This document shows positions 41,869 to 51,927 of a DNA stretch of 64,000 nucleotides, piece after piece. Under the pieces are notes generated by a model. The model had not been told where the DNA came from, made no database searches, and worked only from the letters and a program-made list of their open reading frames with translations. The stretch's first letter is position 1; each line of letters starts with the position of its first letter. Made by a program: the position numbers and the translations under genes. Origin of the DNA: CAZDET01 sp964504335 (GTDB taxonomy: Bacteria > Bacteroidota > Bacteroidia > Chitinophagales > Saprospiraceae); NCBI GenBank assembly GCA_964504335.1, contig CAZDET010000015.1, positions 1 through 64,000 of the forward strand. The letters are read 5' to 3'.

Positions 41869-42579
41869 CTACTTCAGGAGGGCTTTTTCCACGTCCGCCC
41901 AATTCGATCGGCTCACCGGAATCTTGTGAGGGCCGATGATCAATTGATGCCCCGCTACCGTATGGACTTTCGACAAATTGACGATGAAGGACCGGTGTAC
42001 CTGAAGAAAAGGCGTGGAAGGGAGTTGGGTACGGATTTCCTTGAGTGGCTGCAAAACCGTAAACCGGCCGCGCTCGGTTTGTAGGAGTACGTAATTCTGC
42101 ATGGACTCGACGAAGAGGAGTTCGTCGAACCGGATGCGCTCCAGTTTACCGTCGGATTTGACGAAGATCGACTCCGGTTGGTCGGATTGGTTACGGGCCA
42201 TTCGATCCTGAACGGCCTGTTGCAATTCGAATTGCTCGCGGGCGCGCACGCAGGCGCGCAGAAAACGGGGAAAGGTAATGGGCTTGACGAGATAATCGAG
42301 CACCGCCAGCTTAAACCCCTCCAACGCAAACTTATCGAAGGCCGTGGTGAGAATGACAATAGGAGGGTCGCTGAGCGTGCGCAGCAATTCGAGGCCGCTC
42401 AACTGCGGCATTTCGATGTCTAAAAGGAGGAGATCCACGCGTTGCTTTTCCAGAATTTGGAGGGCTTCCAGGGCGTCTTTTGCCGATCCGATCCGGTGCA
42501 GAAATTCCAGGCGTTCTACGTAGGCCTCCAACCCTTCTCGGGCCAGCGGCTCGTCGTCTACAATCAGGGTGTGCATCAT
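41869..42579 (-). CDS. LytTR-type response regulator
   Basis: 236 residues. The receiver domain has DDE at 8-10 and phospho-acceptor Asp54 in LLLLDIEMP. The LytTR DNA-binding domain occupies about 135-236 (VESMQNYVLLQTERGRF, LQVHRSFIVNLSKV). It overlaps the upstream histidine kinase by four bases, so the two form a coupled pair. Confidence 0.95.
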   Translation of the reverse strand: MMHTLIVDDEPLAREGLEAYVERLEFLHRIGSAKDALEALQILEKQRVDLLLLDIEMPQLSGLELLRTLSDPPIVILTTAFDKFALEGFKLAVLDYLVKPITFPRFLRACVRAREQFELQQAVQDRMARNQSDQPESIFVKSDGKLERIRFDELLFVESMQNYVLLQTERGRFTVLQPLKEIRTQLPSTPFLQVHRSFIVNLSKVHTVAGHQLIIGPHKIPVSRSNWADVEKALLK

Positions 42580-43604
42580 AATTCGATCTTCAAAAGGGCG
42601 GAAAACCGCCTGGGCTCGGCCTGAAGCTGTAGTTCGTGGCGTTTCGGATAAATGAGTTCCAGACGGCGCCGCACATTGTGCAGGCCAATGCCTCCGACTG
42701 CGTGGCTGGTCGAAACAGGCCGATGGTCGGGTAATTTGGTATTGACCACTTGAAACTGAAACGTCCGATCGGATAGCTGGGCGCAGATTTTTATGGCCCC
42801 TTCCCGCGGAGAAACGTGCTTGAAGGCATTTTCCACGAAGGGCTGCAACAGCAGCGGAGCGATCCGGGTTTCTGATGGAACGGGCGGCAGCTCTAGTTGC
42901 AGGGCCAGGTCCGACTCGCGGCGCAGGCTGGCCAACCGGGTGTATTGCCGCAGGTAGTCGAATTCTTCTTCGAGTAAAATTGTCGGTTCGTTGGCCTGGT
43001 AGAGCTGATAGCGCAGTAAATCGCTAAAGCCGGCCAATGCTTCCGCCGCCACATCGGGATCTTTGGGGATCAGGAAATAAATGGAATTTAGCGCATTGAA
43101 CAGGAAGTGCGGGTCGAGCTGGCTGCGCAGGAACTGCAATTCGGCTTCCATTTTCTCCCGCAGGACTACTTCCTTCTGCCGCTGCTCCTCCTGCCGGTGC
43201 AAAATGGATTGCAAGCCAAAAGACAAGAACAACATACTGGTATTACCTCCGAGAATACTCCCGATTAGCCCCCCGGATTCCAGCAGCTCCGTGAGCAGGT
43301 CGTCCGATAGCTGACCGATAAACCATGCGTACAGCAATCCGAACAGCAACACCGAACTAACCAGTAGAACCCCAAAAGCGGAGGCTGCATACAGGGCATA
43401 GCGCCCGGGCCACAAGAATCGCGGCATCAGTACCTCCAGGTTCAGATAAACGATCGCTACGTGCACAAAGGTGTAGATCGAGGAAGTAAGCAACGATGGC
43501 AGAAAGAAAAAGTCGGGGCTGTAAATGCCGTGCCAAAACAAAGTATAGGCTACCCAAAAGGCCACCTGAATCCATCCGGGAATCCTGCGAGCTACCGATT
43601 TCAT
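42576..43604 (-). CDS. LytS-type sensor histidine kinase
   Basis: 342 residues. Four N-terminal membrane helices, then a His_kinase domain with LDPHFLFNALNSIYFLIP as phospho-acceptor region and LLLQPFVENAFKHV as N-box; the end is a shortened ATPase (GGIGLHNVRRRLEL). It pairs with the LytTR regulator that it overlaps. The signal is unknown. Confidence 0.93.
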   Translation of the reverse strand: MKSVARRIPGWIQVAFWVAYTLFWHGIYSPDFFFLPSLLTSSIYTFVHVAIVYLNLEVLMPRFLWPGRYALYAASAFGVLLVSSVLLFGLLYAWFIGQLSDDLLTELLESGGLIGSILGGNTSMLFLSFGLQSILHRQEEQRQKEVVLREKMEAELQFLRSQLDPHFLFNALNSIYFLIPKDPDVAAEALAGFSDLLRYQLYQANEPTILLEEEFDYLRQYTRLASLRRESDLALQLELPPVPSETRIAPLLLQPFVENAFKHVSPREGAIKICAQLSDRTFQFQVVNTKLPDHRPVSTSHAVGGIGLHNVRRRLELIYPKRHELQLQAEPRRFSALLKIEL

Positions 43605-43811
43605 ACTTCCAAAATAACCCGAAGCCTACACTTATCCCTTCGGAATTTACGACCAGCGGCATTGTCGGGATGAATGGAATCATTTCGTGGAGCAATGCCC
43701 CTATTTCGCAGACGCGACCATTCATCAATACCTAGCAGTTGGCCGTCAAGAGGAATTGGCAGATGGTTGGATGAGGAAGTATTTTTCGAAAAATTCAAAA
43801 AACCAAGCGAT

Positions 43812-44525
43812 ATGTTGACTATCCGAAATTTATGCCTCCTATTCTGCGTAGGGATCGCCGCGATTACTACGGCACAAGATGATCTGGCGGAGAAAGCTTA
43901 CCGTGCCTACCTGAACAATGACGCTGACTTGTGGGCAAGCGTGGTAAACGACTACGAGCAGGGAAGCGATTCCGATCGCTATCTGCGAGCTGCCGAAGCA
44001 GCCTACGGTGCGGCCGGCACGGCCTTTGCCAATGAGGATGAAGGCCAGGCCAAGAAATGGGCACAGCGCAGCGTAGAGCTGGCCAAAAAACACCTGGAAA
44101 CCGATTCGAAAAGTGCGGATGGGAAGGCCGTACTCGCGGGGGCCTACGGCATTCAAATGGGACTTTCGCCGATGAAAGCCATGTTTCTGGGAGGAAAGTC
44201 TAAACGGCTTCTTCACGAGGCGGTAGATAGTGAAAATGCGGGCCCTTTACCGCACTTCATGATGGCGATGAGTTTTTACCAAACGCCGGCCATGTTCGGT
44301 GGGGACAATGAGAAAGCCGTAGCCCATTTCAAAAAGGCTGTTTCGGGCTACAAGGCCGAATCCCGGGCCCACGACTGGATGTACCTGAGCAGCATGGCCT
44401 GGCTGGGGCAAGCCCTGGAAAGTCAGGAGCAGAATAATCAGGCGATCGCCGTCTACGAACAGGCACTGGAAACCGAGCCCGGATTCTTCTGGGTGAAGTA
44501 CGAACTGCTACCGGCTGTAAAATAA
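43812..44525 (+). CDS. Secreted TPR-like protein
   Basis: 237 residues, start at the ATG giving MLTIRNLCLLFCVG; the open frame upstream is non-coding in character. The signal peptide ends TTAQ. The mature part is helical with TPR-like pairs (AEAAYGAAGTAFANEDEGQAK, QALESQEQNNQAIAVYEQAL). It precedes a TonB-dependent receptor by six bases and is probably in its operon. Confidence 0.8.
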   Translation: MLTIRNLCLLFCVGIAAITTAQDDLAEKAYRAYLNNDADLWASVVNDYEQGSDSDRYLRAAEAAYGAAGTAFANEDEGQAKKWAQRSVELAKKHLETDSKSADGKAVLAGAYGIQMGLSPMKAMFLGGKSKRLLHEAVDSENAGPLPHFMMAMSFYQTPAMFGGDNEKAVAHFKKAVSGYKAESRAHDWMYLSSMAWLGQALESQEQNNQAIAVYEQALETEPGFFWVKYELLPAVK

Positions 44526-44531
44526 CTGATT

Positions 44532-46631
44532 ATGCGATTGTCCGTCCTGTCGGTGCTCCTGTGTTATTGGTCGGTGGCGGTTCTCGCCCAGCCCCCTCGG
44601 GGACGGGTAGTGGATGCGCAAACCCAGGCCACCCTCCCCTTTGCTACTATCGAGGCGGTGGGCCTGGCGGGGGTAGGGGTGCAGACCGATGTGGACGGAC
44701 AATTCCAGTGGTCACTGGAGGTGCGACCGGATTCGCTGCGATGTTCCTACCTGGGGTATGCTCCTCAGACCATCCCCTTCGAATCGGAGATGGCGTTTCG
44801 CCTGCAACCGATAGCATCGGAGATTACTCCCGTGACGGTGCGGGCGGAGCGGCTGGTCGCCCGCGAATTTGCTACGGAAGCGCTCGGTCAGCTGGATATT
44901 TACCGCCAACCGGCGGCAAAGGCCGACCCGCTGCTGGCCGTCAATGCACTACCCGCAGCCACGAATACTGATGAAACTGCTAATGTGGCCCTGCGCGGCT
45001 CGCTGCCTGGGGCATCGACCGTCTTTTTGGAAGGAGTACCGATCGACGATGCCGTCAAGCTTGACCAACCCGATGGGCCCGGGCAATTCAGCATTTTCAA
45101 CACCGCCCTCGTTCGGAAATTGACGGTCTATCCCTCCAACCCGCCCATTGAGTTGGGGCAATCGGCCGGAGGGGCCGTAGCTATAGAATTCCCATCGGAG
45201 GTGCGCGCCAGCGGTCAGAGCCTGAGTGCGTCGATGGTAGGCGTGGGGTACAGCCGTAGCCGGTCAATTGGCGAAAAGGCGGGCTCCGTGTTTTTTTCCA
45301 ATTTGCAATCGCATCATTTATTAAAGGCCTTCAACGCCAGCTCCCTGCAATCCTTGAAGCGCTTCAATACGCTGGATGCGGGCTACCTGCTGACCGGACA
45401 ACCGAATGACCAGACTGCGTGGAAAATATTCAGCTACGGCTTGCTGGAACGCTACCGCTACCAGACGCGCTTCCTGTCTACCGAACAGCCATTCGATCAG
45501 CGCAAGGCGCGCCTGCTCACTGTTGCCTCTTTCGATTACCGCTGGGACCGCTGGCGGGTACAAGGCCGCCAGGGCCTCGCCTGGTCGACGGCTGATTACG
45601 ATTTCGGAAATATCCAGACCAACCCCCGGCGCTGGTTCAGCTTTACCAGCGGCACGCTTACTTATGCAGGTACCAAGTGGCAGGCTACAGCCGGTGGAGT
45701 GCTTCGGCTCGAGTCGAGCCAGACCGAGGGCCGGGCCCCGGCCTTCGAGTACGCTATTCGGGCAGAGGATGCATCTTTTTCCTATGAGTCCAAATCGGAA
45801 CTCGCCCAAACGGAAGCTTTTACCTATCTCAAATACCGCCCCACTACCCAATGGGCAATCGGTGGAGGAATTCGGCACGGCCGGGCCCACGACCGGGGAG
45901 AATCGCTCACTTCGTGGCAGCTCAACGGCTTCTATCAGCCGGGGAAATCGATCGTGTTCCGCCTGGGGTACGGGCACTATGGGAAATATCTGCCGCCCTC
46001 GAGCCGGATCAATGACTTTTCATTATTGGAAAGCCGCCAACTATCGGTGGATGTACGCTGGCAGCAGGACCCCTGGACCCTTCAACTAGCCGCCTACCGC
46101 CACGTCGGAAGATCGGAGCTGCTGCGCAATCCGGTGCAGGGATTGGAAGCCTACTTATCATACAATAAAAACAGGCTGTTTGTCCAGCTAAGTGCAGCCA
46201 CTATTCAAAGTGTTTTCGAAGAATCGGACATCCTCTATCCCGCCCCGGCTGACCTGAGCTACTTAGCCACCCTACAGGCACGCATCGATCTGCCCGCCGA
46301 CATTCAATTAGGAACCTTCCTGCGCGCGCGGCCGGGCACTTTTTATCAACCTCTGATCGATCGCCAATTTGATGCGACGTTTGATCAATGGCTTCCCGTT
46401 TTCGCCGAACTCCCGGATGGAGCGTTGTATCCCGATTACCTGCGACTGGATTTGAATATCAACCGCACATTCGTCCTCCCCGAAGGATCGCTGATAGCCT
46501 TTGCTTCGCTAAACAATGTGCTGGATACCCGCAACGTCCGTTCGTACTACTACGACGACAGCCTGACGGATCGGCGGGCGAGCTATTTCGGCAGAAGGGT
46601 CTGGTTTTTAGGCGTCGTCTTTCAGTGGTGA
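44532..46631 (+). CDS. TonB-dependent outer-membrane receptor with carboxypeptidase-like N-domain
   Basis: 699 residues. Signal peptide (VLLCYWSVAVLAQ), then a CarboxypepD_reg-like domain (GRVVDAQTQATLPFATIE), a plug (VNALPAATNTDETANVALRG, VFLEGVPIDD) and a 22-strand-type barrel ending in a phenylalanine-x-tryptophan terminus (VVFQW). It would import an unknown ligand across the outer membrane with TonB energy. Its last 24 bases overlap the convergent DUF2237 gene. Confidence 0.9.
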   Translation: MRLSVLSVLLCYWSVAVLAQPPRGRVVDAQTQATLPFATIEAVGLAGVGVQTDVDGQFQWSLEVRPDSLRCSYLGYAPQTIPFESEMAFRLQPIASEITPVTVRAERLVAREFATEALGQLDIYRQPAAKADPLLAVNALPAATNTDETANVALRGSLPGASTVFLEGVPIDDAVKLDQPDGPGQFSIFNTALVRKLTVYPSNPPIELGQSAGGAVAIEFPSEVRASGQSLSASMVGVGYSRSRSIGEKAGSVFFSNLQSHHLLKAFNASSLQSLKRFNTLDAGYLLTGQPNDQTAWKIFSYGLLERYRYQTRFLSTEQPFDQRKARLLTVASFDYRWDRWRVQGRQGLAWSTADYDFGNIQTNPRRWFSFTSGTLTYAGTKWQATAGGVLRLESSQTEGRAPAFEYAIRAEDASFSYESKSELAQTEAFTYLKYRPTTQWAIGGGIRHGRAHDRGESLTSWQLNGFYQPGKSIVFRLGYGHYGKYLPPSSRINDFSLLESRQLSVDVRWQQDPWTLQLAAYRHVGRSELLRNPVQGLEAYLSYNKNRLFVQLSAATIQSVFEESDILYPAPADLSYLATLQARIDLPADIQLGTFLRARPGTFYQPLIDRQFDATFDQWLPVFAELPDGALYPDYLRLDLNINRTFVLPEGSLIAFASLNNVLDTRNVRSYYYDDSLTDRRASYFGRRVWFLGVVFQW

Positions 46632-46994
46632 ATCTGCGTGCTCTTCCAGCATTTCCAGGGTCACGTATTCGAGGGCCTTTTCGTGGGTGGCGGCTAAGTC
46701 GACAGCCGGTGCGACGCCGGCTTGGTAGGCTTCGCGCCAGCGCAGAGCGCAGAGGCACCACTTGTCGCCCGCCCGGAGTCCGGGAAAACGGAATTCGGGC
46801 CGGGGCGTCGACAGGTCGTTCCCCTGCGATTTGGTGAAGGAGAGAAAGTCGTCGGTCATCCGCGCACAAATCACGTGCCGACCCGAATCCTGTGGCCCCG
46901 TGCGGCAAAAGCCATCGCGGTAAAATCCGGTGATCGGATCAGTGCAGCACCCCTGTAGGGGCTTTCCGAGTACATTCATTACGGGTCTTTCCAT
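46608..46994 (-). CDS. DUF2237 family protein
   Basis: 128 residues. It matches the compact DUF2237 pattern: MNVLGKPLQGCCTDPITGFYR, GRHVICARMTDDFLSFT, GNDLSTPRPEFRFPGL and GDKWCLCALRW. Cysteine-rich, cytoplasmic, function unknown. It overlaps the TonB receptor gene tail to tail. Confidence 0.93.
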   Translation of the reverse strand: MERPVMNVLGKPLQGCCTDPITGFYRDGFCRTGPQDSGRHVICARMTDDFLSFTKSQGNDLSTPRPEFRFPGLRAGDKWCLCALRWREAYQAGVAPAVDLAATHEKALEYVTLEMLEEHADSPLKDDA

Positions 46995-47084
46995 CGCTCA
47001 GTTCTTTTGTAGCAGTTATAACTCTAATTCCGCCACCTAAATTTTCCCTAGATTCGCACCGCATCAGTAATAATTACGCTCTTT

Positions 47085-47882
47085 TTGGCTACGCGCAAAA
47101 AAACCTATTTCGCTTCCGACTTTCATTTAGGCGTAGATGCCCGGGTTTCTTCTGCCGAGCGCGAGCGGCAGCTCGTGCGGTGGCTGAGCCACGTCGAGTC
47201 TGGAGCGGATGCCATTTACCTGGTTGGGGATATATTCGAATTCTGGTATACCTACCGGCACGTGGTGCCGAAAGGCTACGTGCGCCTGTTGGGAAAGCTG
47301 GCCGAATTATCCGACGGAGGGCTGCCCATCCACTGTTTTACCGGTAACCACGATATGTGGCTGTTCGATTATCTCTCCGAGGAAGTCGGACTGATTATGC
47401 ATACCCGACCCCAGCGTCTGCAGATCCAGGGGAAGGCGTTTTTGATCGGTCATGGCGACGGGCTCGGGCCGGGCGATCGGGGGTATAAGCGGCTGAAGCG
47501 CTTGTTTTCCCATCCGACAGCCCAGTGGTTTTTCGAGCGGCTTCATCCTAATTTCGGCATTTCACTAGCGTATTATTGGAGCCACCGCAGCCGGACTGCC
47601 AATCCGGGGCCTACCAGGTTTTACGGCATCGACCGGGAGTGGCTGATTGCCTACGCCGAGCGAAAGCTTGCGCAAGATCCGGCTATCGATTTCTTCGTGT
47701 TCGGGCACCGGCATCTGCCGATCGATCATCTGCTGTCGAATGACCGCAGCCGCTACATCAACCTGGGAGAATGGCTGCATTTCAACTCCTATGCCGTATT
47801 TGACGGGGAGCACATGGAGATCGAATTTTTCGAGACGCCTCCCGGCAAGGTATTCGGGCGCAAATCGTTATCTACTAAATAG
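47085..47882 (+). CDS. lpxH: UDP-2,3-diacylglucosamine diphosphatase-like metallophosphatase
   Basis: 265 residues. Calcineurin-like metallophosphatase motifs in order: SDFHLG, GDIFEFWY, GNHDMW, IGHGDGLG and FGHRHLP. The combination with YKRLKRLFSHPTAQW and RFYGIDREWL is that of LpxH-type hydrolases, which make lipid X in lipid A synthesis. Start at the UUG at 47085; no ATG fits before the first motif. The next gene starts 7 bases after its stop. Confidence 0.88.
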   Translation: MATRKKTYFASDFHLGVDARVSSAERERQLVRWLSHVESGADAIYLVGDIFEFWYTYRHVVPKGYVRLLGKLAELSDGGLPIHCFTGNHDMWLFDYLSEEVGLIMHTRPQRLQIQGKAFLIGHGDGLGPGDRGYKRLKRLFSHPTAQWFFERLHPNFGISLAYYWSHRSRTANPGPTRFYGIDREWLIAYAERKLAQDPAIDFFVFGHRHLPIDHLLSNDRSRYINLGEWLHFNSYAVFDGEHMEIEFFETPPGKVFGRKSLSTK

Positions 47883-47889
47883 CGATCCG

Positions 47890-48711
47890 GTGTTGCATCA
47901 ACTTTTTCTACCTGTATGGTGTGCATGTATGCTGGGAGGGGGGATGGCGGCGCGCGCTCAGGCGCCCGATTCGACCCACCGCCATTTGTTTGATATTGCA
48001 GATTCCGCTCGTTATATCACCGTAGATCCTCTGCTGAACCTCTACCTGATCAACCCGAGCGATGAGCTGCGGAAGTACGATCCTTCCGGAAATTTTCAGT
48101 TCAACTTCGACGACAGTACCCTGGGGCCGATCGGCTCCGTAGATGTGAGTAACTCCTTCAATCTGCTGCTTTTTTATCCACGCCACCAAACGGTAGTCGT
48201 GCTCGATCGAACACTGGCGGAGCGCAGCCGACTCGATTTGCGGCAGTTACCAGAGCTGCAAAACCCGGTGGGCGTAGCCCGCTCCTTCGATGACAACATT
48301 TGGGTATACGACGATTGGACCTACCGCCTACAGAAAATCAACGCCACTGGAGCGGTCCTCGAATCTTCGGACGATCTGCGATTGCTGCTTCAACTCGAAG
48401 CCGCTCCGGCTGCCATCCATGCCATTGAAACGGAAGTATTTCTCTACTATCCGGAGCGGGGGCTCGCCGTTTTTTCGAATGTCGGTCAATTTCTCCGCTG
48501 GATCGATTTGCCGCCGGGGCGCGAAAGTAGTTGGACGCCCAGCGGAATGGTTTTCCGAACCGAGGATCGCTGGTGGTTCAGTGATTTGGAGCGGCCGCCC
48601 GTCGAACTGGCACTCGTTGCCCAGGCGGTACAATGGGACCAACTGCTCATTGCCGCCAACCGGTTGATGTACCTCGACGGGGGGATTGTTCGGGTCTGGG
48701 AAAAACAGTGA
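47890..48711 (+). CDS. Secreted beta-propeller-like hypothetical protein
   Basis: About 273 residues if the GUG at 47890 (or the UUG at 47893) starts it, giving a signal peptide that ends AARAQ. The mature part has repeated short beta units (LYLINPSDELRKYDPSG, LLLFYPRHQTVVVLD, VYDDWTYRLQKI) as in six-bladed propellers. No enzymatic motif. Probably translated together with the upstream lpxH-like gene. The frame is open upstream but overlaps that gene. Confidence 0.75.
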   Translation: MLHQLFLPVWCACMLGGGMAARAQAPDSTHRHLFDIADSARYITVDPLLNLYLINPSDELRKYDPSGNFQFNFDDSTLGPIGSVDVSNSFNLLLFYPRHQTVVVLDRTLAERSRLDLRQLPELQNPVGVARSFDDNIWVYDDWTYRLQKINATGAVLESSDDLRLLLQLEAAPAAIHAIETEVFLYYPERGLAVFSNVGQFLRWIDLPPGRESSWTPSGMVFRTEDRWWFSDLERPPVELALVAQAVQWDQLLIAANRLMYLDGGIVRVWEKQ

Positions 48712-48727
48712 ATCCGATTAAGCCGCA

Positions 48728-50266
48728 TCACACATTTCGGTGCAATTCCTCCCGGAAGGCCACTACATTGAGCATCTCCTCCACCACGGTGGAAAAGCGG
48801 TAAAATCCGGCACTTTGGGTGGGCCAACCGGTTCGAAGTTCCCGGGCCATGTCGGGGGGGCAACGATAGGCGGCGATTTTTAACAACTGATGGTAGTGAT
48901 TCAGCATCCAGACATTGCGCTGGTAGGAACCCACCAAATCGCGAAAGCCGCCGATGAGAATGCGCGTCATCCGGTTCGTCCAGGGATGGGGACTCCTGGA
49001 TAACCAATAGAGCAGTAGAGAGGGATCGGGCACGAAGGCCCCCTGTCGTTCGAGGGAGTTGGTGACGAGCCGTTGGAAAATATCGGCCGGGCATTGTTGC
49101 AGCAGTTGTTTCCCGCGTGCCTGGTTCCACAGTTCCTCTCTTCCCGTTGTTAGCCAATGCTCGATCAATGCTTCAATCCAATCGGGAGTTTTATAGCGCA
49201 GAAGGGCCTCGCAAAGCGCCAGGAGTAATTGATCCCCGTAGGTTGTCTCCGACCAGGCTTCGATGATTTGATGTGGCAGGGCATCGAAGTGCTCTTCCCA
49301 TCGGTCGGGGGGGATGCGTTCCACCAGCTGATTGAGCCAGCTATGCCTCAAGCCACCGGCGCCTTTATTGGCGCGCGGTCGAATGCCGAGGCGCTTGGTG
49401 GCCTCCGGTAGTTCCTCGGGCAAGTCAATTTGAACCCGGCCGCCCTTCCAGGACATTGCGCTCGCAGCGGCAGACCATAATTGTTCCAGCAATTGGCTAC
49501 CGGGAAGATGCAGGAGTAGGGTTGCTGCTGCCTGCCGCACCTCCTTTCGGCGATCGTCTAGCGCCCGTTCGAGCAACGGCTCGTCGTCGGGCTGTAGCTG
49601 TACCAGCAGGCTGGTCAGGTTGTCGGCGCGTTGTTTGGGCGAGAGGTCCGACCACCGGTCTTCCAGTGCCAGACGGGCCGCGGGCGGATCAACAGATCGC
49701 CAGGCCATTAGGGCATCCAGGCGATTGGCATCGGCCGCCCAGACCTCGGAGGGGGCTTCCGGCGGCAGCAATTGGCTCCACCGGGGGTGAAGCCGTGCGA
49801 GCCACTCCCCCCGACTGCCGATGATACTCAAGATTTCCGGCCGCTCGTTCGGCTCATCGAGGGCTCGTTGGAGCAGTTCGGGAAGTAATTCCGGCGGTGC
49901 AATCCGTTGGTGTTTGTGGAGCAATTGAATGGCTTCCGGCAGGGCGGACGGATAGGAACCCCCCAGCAACAGCCCCAGAAAGTAGGCGAATCGGGGTGTA
50001 CAAACGGAGCGAGACTCCGGTGGCGGTACATTGACTCCCGGAGATTCGGGTGGAATTCGTTCGAAAGAGGTCCGCTGTACGGAGGCCATTAGAGCGGCTG
50101 CTTCGAGTAGTTGTTCCGCTTGGGGCAGCTCGGCCTCAATGTGGAGTGCCCGAAGGCATTCTTCCAACGGCGCGTCGGGCCGTGCCCGGGCACTTCCCAG
50201 CAGGGCTACTCGACGCAGGTCGGCCCAGTAGGTGTCGAGCTTGGGCAAGTCGGGTGTTTGGTCCAT
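48728..50266 (-). CDS. DUF5691 family protein
   Basis: 512 residues, alpha-helical with HEAT-like segments (LLERALDDRRKEVRQAAATLL). The N-terminal part (RRVALLGSARARPDAPLEE) and the overall plan fit DUF5691 proteins, often encoded near SWIM zinc-finger proteins and MoxR ATPases; none are beside it here. No catalytic motif seen. Function unknown. Confidence 0.75.
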   Translation of the reverse strand: MDQTPDLPKLDTYWADLRRVALLGSARARPDAPLEECLRALHIEAELPQAEQLLEAAALMASVQRTSFERIPPESPGVNVPPPESRSVCTPRFAYFLGLLLGGSYPSALPEAIQLLHKHQRIAPPELLPELLQRALDEPNERPEILSIIGSRGEWLARLHPRWSQLLPPEAPSEVWAADANRLDALMAWRSVDPPAARLALEDRWSDLSPKQRADNLTSLLVQLQPDDEPLLERALDDRRKEVRQAAATLLLHLPGSQLLEQLWSAAASAMSWKGGRVQIDLPEELPEATKRLGIRPRANKGAGGLRHSWLNQLVERIPPDRWEEHFDALPHQIIEAWSETTYGDQLLLALCEALLRYKTPDWIEALIEHWLTTGREELWNQARGKQLLQQCPADIFQRLVTNSLERQGAFVPDPSLLLYWLSRSPHPWTNRMTRILIGGFRDLVGSYQRNVWMLNHYHQLLKIAAYRCPPDMARELRTGWPTQSAGFYRFSTVVEEMLNVVAFREELHRNV

Positions 50267-50335
50267 TGATTAATTTTTGACAGATACCGGGGTAGTTTGT
50301 GCCTGTTATAATTATTAATAATCAGTACAAAAGCC

Positions 50336-50343
50336 TACTTTTG
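50336..50343 (+). promoter_or_regulatory. Bacteroidota-type -7 box for atpD
   Basis: TACTTTTG matches the TAnnTTTG element of the Bacteroidota primary sigma factor, 39 bases before the atpD start. A clear -33 TTTG is not visible. Confidence 0.5.
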
Positions 50344-50382
50344 CAGCACTTTTAAGATTCCTACGTATTAACGCATAAGAAC

Positions 50383-51903
50383 ATGGCAAATATCGGTCGC
50401 GTCAAGCAGGTCATCGGTCCCGTTGTGGACGTGAGCTTCGAGGGCGAAGACGCCAAACTACCCGAAATCTTCAACGCGTTGGAGATTAATCGCCCTAACG
50501 GCGAAAAGCTCGTATTGGAAGTACAGCAACACCTCGGTGAAGATGGAGTGCGCACCATCGCAATGGACTCCACGGACGGACTGACCCGCGGTGCCGAAGT
50601 ACACGATACCGGACAGGCAATTGCCATGCCCGTAGGTCCCGAAATCAAAGGGCGTCTGTTTAATGTCATCGGCGAAGCCATCGACGGCATCGGTCCGGTG
50701 GAGAAAAAAGATACCGCCCGCCCGATTCACGCGAAGCCGCCGATATACGAGAACCTCTCTACCGAGAAGGAAATCCTCTACACCGGAATTAAAGTCATCG
50801 ACCTGATCGAGCCCTACCAGAAGGGCGGAAAAATCGGTTTGTTCGGCGGTGCGGGCGTAGGAAAAACTGTGTTGATTCAGGAGCTGATCAACAATATTGC
50901 CAAAGGATACGAAGGTATTTCGGTTTTTGCGGGCGTCGGTGAGCGCACGCGCGAAGGAAACGACCTGATGCGGGAAATGCTCGAAGCCGGTATCATTCGG
51001 TACGGCGACGCCTTCATGGAATCCATGGAAGAAGGCGGCTGGGCTCTCGACAAGGTCGATATGAATGCGCTGGAAGATTCTAAAGCCACGTTCGTGTTCG
51101 GCCAAATGAACGAACCTCCCGGGGCGCGTGCTCGCGTGGCGCTCTCCGGACTGACGATCGCCGAGTACTTTCGCGACGGCGACCTCGACGACCCCACCGG
51201 CGGTCGTGATATCCTCTTCTTCATCGACAATATCTTCCGCTTCACCCAGGCCGGTTCGGAAGTTTCCGCCCTCTTGGGCCGGATGCCCTCGGCGGTGGGT
51301 TACCAACCGACTCTGGCCACCGAAATGGGATTGATGCAGGAACGCATTACGTCTACCAAGCGCGGTTCCATTACCTCGGTGCAGGCCGTATACGTGCCCG
51401 CGGATGACCTGACGGACCCCGCTCCGGCGACCACCTTTGCCCACCTCGATGCTACCACGGTACTGAGCCGGAAGATTGCCTCCCTCGGTATTTACCCTGC
51501 AGTAGACCCACTCGATTCTTCCAGCCGTATTCTCGATCCTGCCGTTATCGGGGATGAGCACTACGACTGCGCTCAGCGAGTTAAAAACATTCTGCAGCGC
51601 TACAAAGAACTCCAGGACATCATCGCGATCCTGGGTATGGAAGAACTCAGTGACGAAGACAAGCAGATAGTGCACCGCGCCCGCCGCGTTCAGCGCTTCC
51701 TGTCACAGCCCTTCCACGTGGCCGAGCAGTTTACGAACATTCCGGGCACTATGGTCAGCCTTGAAGATACCATCAAGGGCTTCAATATGATCATGGACGG
51801 CGAAGTAGACGAATATCCGGAGTCGGCCTTCAACCTGAAGGGTACGATCGAGGAAGCGATCGATGCCGGTAAGAAGATGCTGGCCGAAGCCGCTGAAAAT
51901 TAA
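50383..51903 (+). CDS. atpD: F1 ATP synthase subunit beta
   Basis: 506 residues. Walker A GGAGVGKT at 155-162, ERTREGNDL, Walker B ILFFIDNIFRF, and the catalytic-site VYVPADDLTDPAPAT. This is the catalytic subunit of the F-type ATP synthase on the cytoplasmic face of the inner membrane. It is followed by atpC after 24 bases. The other subunits are not in this window, so atpDC forms a separate unit as in many Bacteroidota. Confidence 0.98.
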   Translation: MANIGRVKQVIGPVVDVSFEGEDAKLPEIFNALEINRPNGEKLVLEVQQHLGEDGVRTIAMDSTDGLTRGAEVHDTGQAIAMPVGPEIKGRLFNVIGEAIDGIGPVEKKDTARPIHAKPPIYENLSTEKEILYTGIKVIDLIEPYQKGGKIGLFGGAGVGKTVLIQELINNIAKGYEGISVFAGVGERTREGNDLMREMLEAGIIRYGDAFMESMEEGGWALDKVDMNALEDSKATFVFGQMNEPPGARARVALSGLTIAEYFRDGDLDDPTGGRDILFFIDNIFRFTQAGSEVSALLGRMPSAVGYQPTLATEMGLMQERITSTKRGSITSVQAVYVPADDLTDPAPATTFAHLDATTVLSRKIASLGIYPAVDPLDSSSRILDPAVIGDEHYDCAQRVKNILQRYKELQDIIAILGMEELSDEDKQIVHRARRVQRFLSQPFHVAEQFTNIPGTMVSLEDTIKGFNMIMDGEVDEYPESAFNLKGTIEEAIDAGKKMLAEAAEN

Positions 51904-51927
51904 TGGAGAGCCACAACTATCGGAGGT

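Noticed and set aside
50458..51675. 405-residue frame antisense to atpD
   Set aside because: Mirror of a highly conserved GC-rich gene; no start signal or recognisable domain.
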